Program-made: the position numbers and the translations under genes
Shown: positions 1-11,030 of the stretch, one piece after another
How the letters are laid out: every line of letters begins with the position of its first letter
Position numbering within the stretch: the stretch's first letter is position 1
Notes under the pieces: generated by a model
The model's database searches: none
What the model was told of the DNA's origin: nothing
The model's input: the letters and a program-made list of their open reading frames with translations, nothing else
Assembly (NCBI GenBank): GCA_009602725.1
Contig: WELB01000134.1
Span: forward strand, 110,834 to 174,833
DNA length: 64,000 bases
Reading direction: 5' to 3'
From: Spirogloea muscicola
Lineage: Eukaryota; Streptophyta; Zygnematophyceae; Spirogloeales; Spirogloeaceae

Positions 1-60
1 CAGTGATGAAGCTATGAAGAGTGTGGACATTGTTTGTTGAAGCTCTCTGTTGTGATGCAG

Positions 61-3000
61 CCTTACTGGTCCCTTACCACCGGAGATAGGGAACTGCGCC
101 AGTCTCAGCTATCTCTATGTCAGCGACAACTTGTAGGCTCCAAGTTGCTTTGGCCCAGATGTCAGCCACGTAGACCTTCTTTGCTGTCCATATATGCAAC
201 AGCTCCCAGTCTAGATGGAGCTGACCGCTATTTGTGCACAAAAGAGCCTGATTGCTGGCCACATTGGCTTTACAACTTCCAAAGAGTCGTATTGCAATTG
301 CAAGTCCATGCAATCCTGCTGAAGTTTGCATCTTAAAGGACAAGCCTTCCAACGCAGTGCAGATTAAGCGGAGAGTTCCCCGCTTCGTTGGCGAGATTGT
401 CCCTCTTACAGGTCCTTGTCATTTCGAATAATCGGTAAGTGACCATGTACAAATGTGGCAAGCTAAGTACTCATGGTCGTCTGCCAAAACACAGAGAAGT
501 CAAAGTTTAGGCCAACCAATCGTGAAGACCCCTGATGTCGTCTCTCCTCGCTGCCGCCATGCAGTATATCTGGAAGCCTGCCCGCCGAGCTTGGGAAGAG
601 TGGAACTTTCATTGATCTTATCCTCTCCAACAACAAGTACTCTCAATACTGCACTTCTTTCCAAACTAGTGTGACGGTGTGGCTGGCCACAGCAGTATGT
701 CTGACGTTTTCATCGAGACTGCTCCTGTGCATATTGAGGTCTGCTTGATGCATGAATGCATGTTGAGTAACTTGATCTGACACAGACCTGAACAGGCTGA
801 CAGGCTCCCTGCCACCAGCAGTCGGCAATTGTCGGAATCTGACAATCCTTGAGCTTAATGATAATCAGTGCGCAGTCCTGCACCTCTGCTCTTCTACTTT
901 ATGTCACATATGCTGCACAATAGACATAATCATTCACTGTCATACCTGCACTCGTAGAAATGTGTCAGCATAGTGGGGCTCTGCTACAGTGTTGTATTGA
1001 TACTGCATGTGTTCAGGCGTTTGACTAAAAAAATCATGAGACAGACACATTGCATTTCAATGTCTGATTCTGATAGTACAAGTCACAAACAGTGGGGCTC
1101 TGCTGAAGTATTATAATGCATGTCACATTCTTCGTGCTTGTGGGACCTGTGAGAATGCTGCTCACAGTCTCTCATGCCATTTCCACAGACTCAGTGGGCC
1201 CATCCCTCCATCATATGGCAACTTGGCTGATTTGTCAAGCCTCTTGCTGTACTCCAACAAGTGCGTTTTTCCCCCTTACTGTTGACTAAAGTTTTGCATT
1301 GATGAATCTTAATCTTGACAATTTCCATGCTACCTTCCTTGAAGTCAGGATACAAATCGTCATAGTCAGCTGCCACGGCATTGTTTTATAGAGCCCTTCC
1401 TACTGTACGAATCACAGATTATCGGGCAGCATACCGAAGCAGCTAAGCAAGTGCCAAAAGCTCCGGTACCTGGACCTGAGCTTCAATTTGTAAGGGGTTT
1501 CTTGCCGCCCATGTCAACTGCTTGGGTGACTATCCAGTTTCTCAAGGAGGTATGTGTACGTGGCTCCAGTCTCCACTCTCGGTGTAGCTTCCAATATTTT
1601 ATTTGTCGACAGTATGTCCAACACCAACCTATATAGCTCATAAGGTGGCACTCTGCATATTGAACATAGCAGGCTTGTTGGAGGGGTACCGCAAGAGCTC
1701 GGAGAGCTGCCTAATCTCCTCGGCTTTTAGGCAAGCAACAACAGGTGACAGAAGCATGAAGTCCGAGAGTCGGCAGCCGATCAGAGCATGTGAATGTAGA
1801 TATTTGTGATCGCAATTAACCCGAGCAGTGCATTGAGTGTTTATCTAGGTCACAACAACATGAGCGGAGGAGTACCTGCGAGCATTCGAAGTCTACAGAA
1901 CGTTCAAGTTCTTGACATCTCCAAGAACCGCCTTAATGGCAGTCTCCCACCAGAAATTGGAGAATTGAGCCAGCTCATCACATTTTCGGCTGCAAGCAAC
2001 TCATTCAGCGGGCCATTACCGGAGCGTATCGGCAACTTGCCGCGTCTTACCTATCTCGATCTTTCCAACAATAATCTCAATGGCAGCATCCCGGCGTCCT
2101 TTGCTAATTTGAGTCTTACTCGATTCTTTAACATCTCAAATAACAACCTCAGTGGGCCCATTCCTGGCGGTTCCATCGGTCAGTACAGCAGCAGCTCCTT
2201 CTCTGGCAATGGCGCCTTGTGTGGCGGCCCTTACGTGGCCTGCAAGACAGCTCCCCCAACTCATCCTCCTCCCCCACTACCTCCAGTGCACAAGCCATCG
2301 AACTTATCAGGGGGTGCAATTGCCGGCATTGTTGTTGGGGCTGTTGTTGTCCTCCTCCTCCTGTTGCTGGGACTTCTCCTGCTGTGTTGCTTAGCTCCAA
2401 AGAAGGACAAAAATATGACAGACAAAGAGCGAAGCATTGAGGACTTCTGCTCCAAGTTGTCCATCACTCGGGATAGACTCCAAGCTCCCTTCACCTACGA
2501 GGAGCTCATGGTTGCAACTGATGACTTCAACGACAATCATATTATTGGCACAGGGGGCTTTGGGAGAGTCTACGGGTACGTACACTGCCCTGCTTGCAAG
2601 CCTTGTGCTAATTTTGGTGCTTGGTGTCCCGGTCAAATATTGTCCTATAACTCTTATCCTAAGGCACAATCACTCATCCATAACGATGCAAAATGCTGTG
2701 CAGTGCGCAGATGAAGGATGGGCAAAAGTATGCAGTGAAGAGGCTAGCGCCAGACAGCAAGCAAGGTCTGAGAGAGGTGCAGGCTGAGGTGGAGATATTG
2801 AGTCGCATTCGTCACCGCAATCTGGTCCCGCTACGGGGCTGGTACATCCCTAAGGACAGCGATGTGGACATGCTGCTCATCTATCCATTCTTGCCTGGCG
2901 GGACTCTTGACCAACTGGTGCACGGGGGGAAGGCCGTGCCTCCAAAGCCAGAAGGGTATGATCACTGGGCTGCACGTAAGAAGGTCATATTGGGTGCAGC

Positions 3001-3747
3001 AGTTGGGCTTAAGTACCTGCATCACAAGTATGAACCTCGGGTGCTGCATAGTGACGTCAAGCCAAGCAACACCTTGTTGGATGAACATGGTCAAGGGTAC
3101 ATGGCGGATTTTGGGCTTGCACGGACCTTTCAGGCACTTGACTCGCACGTGTCAACCATAGCTGCAGGTACTTTCTTCGAGCACTTCAATGGCATCTGTG
3201 CTTTGTCATTGGCTTCTTTGGCAAGAAGGACGAACTTCTCCCTGCAATTACTTGTACATGCGGTGGTTGTGGCACCTCAGACTAACAGCCTCGTACAGAG
3301 AGCAGTCAGGTCTCCTGCAAATCATGAACGCAACACCATGACTGCTGCATATCCGCAGGCACAGTTGGATATTGGGCTCCAGATTGCGCTCTGGGCCAAT
3401 TGACTGAGCGGAGCGATGTCTTCAGTTTTGGAGTCATGATTCTGGAGACCGTCACCGGGAAGCGACCTGTTGACCCTTTCTTTCAAACTGAAACAGTAAT
3501 TGGGGGTAACTTGATCAGTTGGGTGCGATCATGCCTTCGCAATGAGAAGCCTTTGGAGTGCATCGATGTGGCTCTAGCTCCATTTGTTCCCCAGAACGTG
3601 GACGAGATGAAGGGAGCCTTAAAAGCAGGGCTATTTTGCTGCTCCAATACTCCAAATCAAAGGCCACCAATGAATGACGTTGTAGAAATGCTCCAGAATC
3701 TCCAAGCATTTGGTGCAGGTTTGACATTTCCTAAAGTGCTGAGTTGA
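61..3747 (+). CDS. LRR receptor-like kinase, 3' part (5' end outside window; possibly a pseudogene)
   Basis: Membrane receptor kinase of the plant LRR-RLK type. Exons seen: seven 72-nt single-LRR exons in one phase (61-132, 363-434, 565-636, 796-867, 1189-1260, 1418-1489, 1673-1744), then 1829-2575, 2704-3167 and 3359-3747, all with GT/AG ends. The 1829-2575 exon holds about four LRRs, a proline-rich stalk, a Leu/Val membrane helix with a CC end, and the start of the kinase (FTYEELMVAT, glycine loop GTGGFGRVYG). Exon 2704-3167 gives the lysine (YAVKRL), the catalytic loop HSDVKPSN and DFG; the last exon gives the APD, SDVFSFG and QRPPMNDVVEML motifs. Oddities: Ser replaces Arg in the HRD motif; an in-frame TAG lies at 1728-1730 in the seventh LRR exon; the LRR between 1744 and 1829 is shortened. 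The signal peptide is not in the window. The kinase half is fully open, so it may still be a gene with that LRR exon skipped. Confidence 0.72.
133..362 (+). other. LRR-kinase intron-like spacer
   Basis: The stretch between the first two LRR exons holds no LRR code. A segment near 220-245 (gctgaccgctatttgtgcac) recurs at 12,165-12,195 beside the tandem LRR exons, so introns of these kinase copies share ancestry as well as exons. Confidence 0.4.
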
Positions 3748-4670
3748 CCATCTCAGAGGGACTGATGCCACCCATTATCACTTCTTATTATTTCGTGGTT
3801 GTGTTCTTTATAGCCAAAGACCTTGGCAATGGACGACGTGTCATATGAGACGCCTGACGTTGAAGATCTGATGCTACAGATGCGGTGCAATCTGTTGTCA
3901 GAGGTCCATGTGCACGGCCCCCTGGCTTTGTTTGCCCTGCTGTTCAATTTTTAGCACGATATCAAGAAACAGGAACTGAGGCAGTGAGAAGTCAAGAGAG
4001 TGAGTGATCTGTCGAAAAGAAGGAGAAGAGAGACAATGTTCATGGCGAGCGTAAGAAGAAAGGAGGTGACCGAAAACGAAGCGAAGTCGGACGGGCAGTA
4101 GGAAAAGAATGAGGCGTGAGACCGAGGAATGACTCAAGAGGATATTCAGCTTCCTAGGCTCAGCAGTAACGCCATCGGCGTGCCAGTAGCAACATGACCA
4201 GCGCTTCGCACACGTGTCATAGCCAGTCTGCAGCAGTGGCTACACGGCTAACAACCACAACAAACATACGTGGTCTACGTCAGTGCGAAAGTAATCTACT
4301 AATACCTTACGCACTGCTTGTCATTGATCAGCGGTGTGGAGAACGGAACTGGCAAGAAGCAGATCAATGCAGACCCAGGTGCAGATTCAATGAGTGACCT
4401 GATTTCAAGAAAGTCGCTGGGGTTGCGCATGCTCCCGCTTCTGCATGTCTTCACATGAAATTGGAAGTTGTCGACTATCATGAAGGAGACTCGGGCGGGG
4501 CAAGGGCTGTCAATGCTCGGGACGATCCTTTGAGCCGTGGCAGCAGGGCTGCCGAGGTGTGCACAGCCGGCACTCCTGCCAGATACGTCTTATCGGCCGA
4601 GTGCATTGTTTGGCCTTCTACTTGCAAATGCAAGCCTTCAGCGGCTCTCACAAAGAGGAGCGTGTCCACA
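3748..4670. other. Intergenic, no gene recognised
   Basis: Downstream of the kinase stop I find no protein similarity, RNA gene or repeat shared with the rest of the window. Short open frames here have no recognisable motifs. Confidence 0.5.
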
Positions 4671-4671
4671 A

Positions 4672-5130
4672 ATTTGAGCTCAGGCTCATGCTTTGCACCA
4701 AGGTTGGACGAGCTTCATCTGATTGCAGAAGGGCTTGGGACCTGCTGGCCAGTGTTCGAGCATCACTTAGCAACCTCTACATGTTGACCTCGTGGTCCCA
4801 GAGATGCGCGTCAGCTCAGCAGCTTAGCTCCAATCCCGGACGCCTCATGGCACTCTTGAGTGCCACTGTCAGCGCCTGAAAGGCCCCAGGCCTTAATAAT
4901 ATACTTCGCTTTCGTGCCCAAATCTTGACGAGTTGCTGGACAGGTTGAAGGGATGGCGTGTGTATTGAGTGATGGAGGGCCTGATTGGCCAAGTACGAAG
5001 TCAAGCTCGCTACTACATGCCCGAATACCGGACACTTCATGACAAGCCCTTGTGCCACCGGCTGAAGCTCGACCAGCTTTCTGGTGCTGAAGGGTGCAAG
5101 GTTCTCTGCAAGTATGTACATGACAGCAAG
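4672..5130. mobile_element. Two non-LTR retrotransposon 3' tails, head to tail in opposite orientation
   Basis: Plus strand 4672-4800 encodes a decayed version of the element C-terminus (read as LRLMLCTK, then LLASVRASLSNLYMLT). Minus strand 5130-4960 carries a second decayed tail, beginning around STRKLVELQPVAQG and ending in a 3' UTR with the TTGGCC-type hairpin (gcctgattggccaagtacga, 4978-4997). Both are short, frameshifted and 5' truncated. Confidence 0.5.
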
Positions 5131-5329
5131 TCACTGGCAAAGTAGGACAACTCAGGTCACAGTATTCTAATGAATTTCTATGTTCTGTTGTATTTCTAAT
5201 AGAAGAACACTTTCCACAGAGCAATAAACAAATGTCAGTATAACAGTGGTTTGATATCTGTAAGTGAGGGTCCACCGGGACTACCCTTGTAGCCATTGCT
5301 GTAAAGTGGAAGAACTGGTCTTTAAAAGC

Positions 5330-5860
5330 AGAAAGCGCGGCCAGATTGACTGGTGGCTGGGAAAGGCCAGCCCAAAAAATGGACAAGGTCTGAAGGAGCC
5401 GGAGTACGAAGGACTAGGACTAAGACATCAGCCAGGGAACGCTCAGTAACCTCTAGTCAGGAGATGCAAGTCTGAGTGGCTAGCCGGCGGAAAGACGTCG
5501 CCCTGACGGAAGCCGGAGGCCGCCGCCAAAGCTCGGCCTGCGCGCAATTGAACCGCGAAGGCAAGGGACCGCTGCATCGAGATGGCCATACGCATTCGAA
5601 GACTTGAGGGAGGGACCCGGCGACGTTGAAGCCGGGCTGCTCGCTCTGCTGCCCAAGGCGGCGGGCCGCTGCCGGCCGCGCAAGGCGGTGAAGCAAGTCA
5701 AGCAATTTCGTGCTGCCAAAGGCTCCGTGCACGTCGACTGCTAGTGGAACAAACTCGTGTCCCACCGGGTGGTCTGTCGTGCGCCGTCCCGTCGGTGGTC
5801 GATTCGCGTCGGTGCTGACCCGGACGCGGAGGTGGCCGCATGCGTGGAAATTCAAGACAG
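5330..5860 (-). mobile_element. Non-LTR element, subfamily A, 5'-truncated copy
   Basis: Read on the minus strand this is the C-terminal end of a LINE-like polyprotein (DHPVGHEFVPLAVDVHGAFG at about 5770-5711), then a frameshift, then the usual C-terminal stretch (RAGRALAAASG type, ending LLTRGY-like near 5455). The 3' UTR follows and ends in the hairpin ggctgggaaaggccagcc (5348-5365) and the terminus GGCCGCGCTT. Truncated at the 5' side, as expected for target-primed reverse transcription. Not coding-competent. Confidence 0.65.
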
Positions 5861-6870
5861 GTCATCCATCAGCTTAATGTGAAGAGAAGACGCAAGCGCG
5901 GGACCTCTCACTCGCTTTGGTCAGCCATGGTGCCCAGTTGTCGCCAAAACACCAATTGGCGACGTTCGAATTCAAATGCCGCCCGCTCCCGTCAGAAGTG
6001 GGAAGCATCGCCCAATCGCTGCTCACGTGCCGTCCGACGCGGGCCCACCGCCCGAACCGTCGCCCCAGCTCCGCCGGACACGGGGAAGGCCCAACCAATC
6101 AACTAGCCGTGACAGCCTGGTCACGGCGTGCGGGCATCTTGCCGCCCATGTTCTTTTCTTTTAATTTCATGCGCACCGCGCGCCTTCTCTCTCTTCTGAC
6201 ACCAGTGAGCAGTGCCTCCCTTGCTACCCACACCACACACAGATTGGCCCTCAATTATAGACCGAGGTAGTCCCGGTAGGCGCGTCGAAAGGTGTGATTC
6301 ACCTCAACGAGCCGTGGGTAATCGGCTAGCTAGGCCGTAGTGGGAAATGGTAGGACAATGGTAGGAGTGCTTCTCAGGTCACACTGGCCTTGAGGTCTGG
6401 GGTTTGATAAGCTACATAGCTCACCTCATTCAACAATGTACATCTCCTGACCAAGCATAAGGGTGTGGAGGACCGGAGCCGAGACAAGTCCTTCTCGGCT
6501 CTGTCTCTCCCTCTGGCTTTTGCCGCTGTCGCCACCGCCGCCGCCGCCGCTGCCGCCACGGTCGTCGCTGCTGCTGTCATTGCCGCCGCCATCACCGCTG
6601 TCACAAGCACGAGCGTAGCACGCGCGTTCAGTGTCACGCCAAGAGGGCGTGGCAAAGGCGTCTGCGTAAAAGCCGCTAGAGAGCCTTACCTCCGAGGAGC
6701 TTCCGCCACCGGCGCGTAAGACCGGATACACGTGGTGAGTCACAAAGCATTGTGACCTTGTGTATTGTTGAGGGCAGCCGACAAGCATAATCGTGCGTTG
6801 CTCTGAGTTGTTGTATACATCCAACACCTTCCATTTCTTGCAAGAGTGCATACTGCATCTTCGCCTGGAC
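5765..6870 (+). repeat. Dispersed ~1.1-kb repeat, copy 1 (partner at 27.6-28.4 kb)
   Basis: Several blocks align in the same order with 27,635-28,440: ggtggtcgattcgcgtcggt, catcagcttaatgtgaagag, a block with gagccgtgggtaatcggc versus gagccgtggggtaccgg, and a (GCC)n tract (6526-6590 here) followed by agccaagagggcg-type sequence. The open frame over the GCC tract is alanine-rich low complexity and not a credible protein. No terminal repeats or target duplications seen; family unknown. Confidence 0.5.
6160..6215 (+). repeat. Subfamily E 3'-end sequence, isolated copy
   Basis: The motif tttcatgcgcaccgcgcgcc with a ccttctct end matches the 3' terminus of the non-LTR copy at 33.26-33.93 kb and five other places in the window. 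It has no coding part here, so it is an extremely truncated insertion inside the larger repeat. Confidence 0.5.
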
Positions 6871-7378
6871 ACACTGTTCTACTACATCAAGGCTTGGAGC
6901 CTCAAAGTAGAGATAGGACTGGGCTTGGCCCCTGTTACGAAGTAGATAGGCTGGGCTAGGCCCCCGTTCTGGCTCGAATCACTATCTCTTCGATCTGGAA
7001 ACCAAGTTACCACCTATTGGTTCAGCTCTGCTGGCTGAGCAATTATCCTCAGGACCTGCATTGAGTACATAATTGAATATCTCGTTGCTTGCACCCATTT
7101 TACAGTGGAGACATCGCCAGCTGTGCTCTGACTCTCAGATAAATGCGACTGCCATACCTTATGAGCTGTTCTATATATATTTTTTCGAAACATACATCAT
7201 CGAAATATCGCCAAGTCTACTTCTACACTTGACCCTGCTGATCACCTGCGGATTGCCTGTCAACTACTTCTGTGCTAATTTAAGTTATCGACGTCGTATG
7301 GCAGCCGACATCATATGGCACGACAGGTCCGAGTTCAAAGCTTGTAGCGAGGTCTATCCCCTTAGGACATGCTGTGAC
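6870..7378. other. Intergenic, no gene recognised
   Basis: Contains a short local duplication (gataggctgggctaggcccc after gataggactgggcttggccc, 6913-6965) but no gene or known element. Confidence 0.4.
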
Positions 7379-7660
7379 GGTACCTGTAAGGAACCTCGGC
7401 CCTACACACGCAATGAGGGTGAGTCGTCCTAAAGTTCGGCTGTAGGGGTTCAGGAGCGAACCCACTACACGGTGAAGCACTGACGCATAGGCGCAGCGGA
7501 AGACAGGCCCTGTGGCGCCGCCGTTCGACGGCGACTTTACCTCCTGGGCGCAAGCCAGCGGCTGTCCCCCAAGGGGCGCAGCCATGGACTCCCCGCAGCG
7601 AGCCCCGCAGCAGGCTGCGGCGGCGGCTGCGGCAGCAAGCAGCGGCAAGGCTGCTCTCAG
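7378..7660 (+). repeat. Dispersed repeat R3, copy 1
   Basis: Same sequence, same order at 26,583-26,840 (+) and reversed at 34,985-35,165 (-). Shared blocks include gtaaggaacctcg, the segment around ccactacacggtgaagcact, and ccctgtggcgccgccg followed by a GC-rich tail of gcggcggctgcggc type. Outside the three copies the flanks differ, so it moved as a unit. No coding potential or terminal repeats seen; a SINE/MITE-like nature is possible but unproved. Confidence 0.5.
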
Positions 7661-7857
7661 GCTTCACCAGCGGGCCCAAGGTCCCCCTCTTGGCAGGGTG
7701 GAACCTAGCGAGGGGACGGGCAGGACTCGCCCGCACCTGGGCGGGCCAGTTGTTCGTCAAGCGGCTGGCGGTCATGTAACTTAACAGCACTGTGTGGCAT
7801 AACCAAACGGCGGATCTTTACATACCTCCCCACTCTGGTGTTCACGTCCTCGGAGAC

Positions 7858-7960
7858 AACGAGAGAAGCAAGGCCACGTTGACTGGTGGCTGGGAGAGGC
7901 CAGCCCAAAGGAATGGACAAGATCTGAAGGAGCCGGAGTGCTACAAGCAAACAGCCGGCA
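7858..7960 (-). mobile_element. Non-LTR subfamily A 3' end (hairpin only)
   Basis: Only the last ~90 nt of the element: hairpin ggctgggagaggccagcc (7885-7902), the flank gaatggacaagatctgaagg and the terminus with gttgactggt. No protein-coding part remains. Confidence 0.6.
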
Positions 7961-8109
7961 GGTATTACGATGTTCAGACGGATGCGGCCTCTACCAAGCC
8001 TAGGAGGATCAGCACCCTTGGCTAGGTGTTCCCAAAGAGCAGGTGGACATATTGCCAGATTGGCCGCAGGCTGCCACGTGATGTGCTCAGGCCCATAATA
8101 GAGCCACTT

Positions 8110-9095
8110 CAGCAGATACTCATGGGTCTTGGACGACGTTGTTCTTATCGCCGCAGCGAAAGCAACCTTCCCCCTCCATAGCTGGCTTCTCCAAGCCTCT
8201 CATGAGAACGAATGTGCAGCCCCTCCTTAGGCCGAAACTCTTTGGGTCCCCTCTCTGCCTCAGCAGATACTCCCGCCTCAAGCAGGGAGCGCTTGTCAAT
8301 ACACGTAGATAAGGTTCAGCACCTTCCTGGCGTGCTCCACCAGCTGGAGCAAGCTGGCAAGGGCTGCGAGGTCACGGGGTCCACACGAGCCACCTCCGCA
8401 TCGGCTCGGGCACCCCAGCCTCAAAGCGCTGGCGCTGATTGACAGCCTTCATAGGCTCGTCTGCGCAGCATTGAGACCAGCAGCCTGAATTGCCGCACAT
8501 GGTCCTCAAAGTCCCCGCGCAGACGAATACCATCCAGCTCATCACGAGCCTTCAGCTCCCCATGAACCTCACCATACACGTGGTGAGCGAGCCCGAGCAA
8601 TACTTCCAGGTGTTGTACACCTCTAGCGTGGAAGTCTTGTTCATGGTGTCCCACCACGGGGATCTCCGACGAGTTAAGTAGCGGCAAGCTCATCTTGCCG
8701 ACACGTCCGTGCCACTCAGCACGAACCACTCAATCATCTCGCTGAGCCACGCGTGGAGTCCACCCTGGTCACATTGACTAGAGAAACGCTGAGACTGGGC
8801 GGCACTGGCAAGTCCGTGCGCAGGATTCTCCCAGCTCTGGCGCATCGGATGCGCCTCAGCCCCAACCCTTTGCAAACGCCTGTCGCCGGCCCGAAGCCGG
8901 CCGAGCAAGCTTTGCACCTCCCTACACAACGGCGCCAGAAGGGCGTAGAAGGACGGGTCCAGCACAGCCTTGGCTGCCTTCAAGTGCTCCTTGAGGAATA
9001 CAAAACGTTGCATCTCCCCAGCCGACAGGCTCTCATAGCCAGCCGACAGGCCCTCACGTCCTGCGGCCCCGAGCTTGGCGTGCCCCTCAGGCACA
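8110..9095 (-). pseudogene. Gag-like relic of an unidentified retroelement
   Basis: Two overlapping minus-strand frames (9094-8690 and 8729-8421) join with one frameshift near 8700 into a helical protein: KEHLKAAKAVLD, LCREVQSLLGRL, then WLSEMIEWFVLSGTD, a pattern typical of gag capsid regions. Further on, around 8150, the minus strand reads EGCFRCGDKNN, a broken CCHC zinc knuckle lacking its His and last Cys. No protease or polymerase follows. The assignment rests on pattern only; a captured host gene is possible. Confidence 0.35.
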
Positions 9096-9674
9096 TGCCG
9101 TGCGCAGCCACTGCTGGCTCCGCAGCAGCCGCTGCCTCAGCAGCCGGCCGCTCTACCTCCCGATGAGGGCTAGGCCGCGCACTGGAGGTGTGCGACTCCA
9201 AGCCGTCTAAGGAACACTGTGTGGTCAAGTCATGCTCCGCAATTAGCATATCTTACACTCCATACTGCAATACAGGACATCGCAAGACTGCTGCAGCAGC
9301 GAGCGAGCAAGCAAGGCAGCGCGCTAAGCCATACCTTCAAACAGCAGGCTGGCAAACAGCCGCAGATAGGCCAAGACCGATGCACAAGATCGATGCTGGC
9401 CACACGAGTAACCTTCACCACACAAAGGCTGCAAGCTTCAATCCCCACCTCAGAGTTGGCGATATGCAGCAGGTGGCCCATCACAAAGTATTACTCTGGC
9501 TAGGATTGGCGCTGGTCGCGGCTGGCTCAGTGTGCAAAGATGACGCAGCACCTGGCGCTTCCGCTGAGCAGCCTCCCGGACCAACGTCTGGCAAGACACT
9601 TTATCTCAACAGAAAAGGTCAAGCCAGCACATCAGGAAGATCCTTGCATCATCAGCAGCAAGTACGATACTATA

Positions 9675-9810
9675 TATATATATAGCGGCAGTTGCTACAA
9701 GCATAACAGAAGCGTTTTCCACGGTATCCCAAAACCACCATCCACCCCAACCAAGTTCATGGTATGCCCACCAACTTCCCATCTATATATATATATATAT
9801 ATATATATGC
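9675..9810. repeat. Two (TA)n microsatellites
   Basis: Short (TA)n runs at about 9674-9685 and, longer, at 9783-9809. No gene in the surrounding 9,100-9,980. Confidence 0.8.
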
Positions 9811-9984
9811 ATATGCCCGATGGATGCTAGACCGCCTCTGATACCAAATGTATACAAAATGGAGTGTGTATTAGAGATGGAGGCCGTGAGTGGCCGGCCC
9901 AAAGGCATGTACAAGGTCTGAAAGGGCCGGATGGCGCAAAAAGCAGGATGCTAATATCCAGTTCGTCAGCAAGTGGGCGCTAAT

Positions 9985-10786
9985 TAGCTAATAAGGATCA
10001 CTTCTCTGTCGTAGTTTTGTCCTTCCGTGCTAAGCAACACAGCCGGAGCAGTGCCAGCAACAGGAGGAGAAGGACAACAACGGCCCCAACAACAATGCCG
10101 GCAATGCCCCCCCTGATAAGCTCGACGACTTGTGCTCCGGAGATAGTGGGGAAGGAGGAGGAGAACGAGGTGGGGGAGCTGTCTTGCAGGCCACGTAAGG
10201 GCCGCCACACAAGTCGCCATTGCCAGAGAAGGAGCTGCTGTTGTGGTGACCAATAGAACCGCCAGGAATGGGCCCACTGAGGTTGTTATTTGAGATGTTA
10301 AAGAAGAGATTAAGAGTCAAATTAGCAAAGGACGCCGGGATGCTGCCATTGAGATTGTTGTTGGAATAATCAAGATAGGTGAGACTCGGCAAGTTGCCAA
10401 TACGCTCCGGTAAGGGCCCGCTGAATGAGTTGCTTGCTGCTGTAAAACTGATGAGCTTGCTCAATTCTCCAATTTCCGAGGGGAGACTGCCAGTTAGGCC
10501 GTTGTTGGAGATGTCAAGATCTCGAAGATCTTGCAGACTCCGAATGCTCGCAGGTACTCCTCCGGTCAATTTGTTGTGAGCTAGGTAGATAGCCAACGCA
10601 TTGCTTAGGTTGCCAAGCCACTCGGGGACTGGGCCAGATAGATTCTTATTTTCCATCACCAGTGATTGCAAGTTCTCCAGGTTGGAGAAGGTTGTCGGGA
10701 TCGGTCCAAAGAGCTTGTTGTCACCAAGCCAGAGTGCATTGAGCAGCACAAGTCTCCCCAACTGAGGTGGCACAAGGCCAGTTAAT
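9985..10786 (-). pseudogene. LRR receptor ectodomain plus membrane segment, kinase lost (copy 2)
   Basis: One exon (start at the acceptor before 10786) encodes seven consecutive 24-residue LRRs, the stalk with GALCGG-like GDLCGGPYVACKT, a proline-rich linker and the membrane helix, closely matching 1829-2420 of copy 1. A single-base frameshift falls at the start of the membrane segment: the helix (GGIAGIVVGAVVVLLLLLL) is in a different frame from the LRRs. The frame then stops (DKTTTEK, stop near 9986) exactly where copy 1 continues into its juxtamembrane region, so the kinase is missing. Here the LRRs are fused in one exon, whereas copy 1 keeps several as separate 72-nt exons. Confidence 0.75.
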
Positions 10787-11030
10787 CTGCCAGTAAGTGT
10801 GAGTGAGCCGCTAAGAATGCCAGCTGTGCCTCTTCTGCAATTTATGTACCTGCTGACATGGCAAATCAGGCAACGTATAGCTGCATCGGAGATGCAGTCA
10901 CAGCTCAGCAGCTGTTGAAGCTCAGGTCCACACTGATCAACCCCCTGCAATCAGCGAGCTCTGGTGGCACTCAACCCTCCAAGCTGACACCAAACAAGCA
11001 TTAGACAGGCGGTGAGTTGACACCGATAGT

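Noticed and set aside
6374-6872. Alanine- or Gly/Ser-rich proteins over the GCC tracts at 6.5 and 28.2 kb
   Set aside because: Open frames come from the trinucleotide repeat, in all three frames, inside a dispersed repeat.
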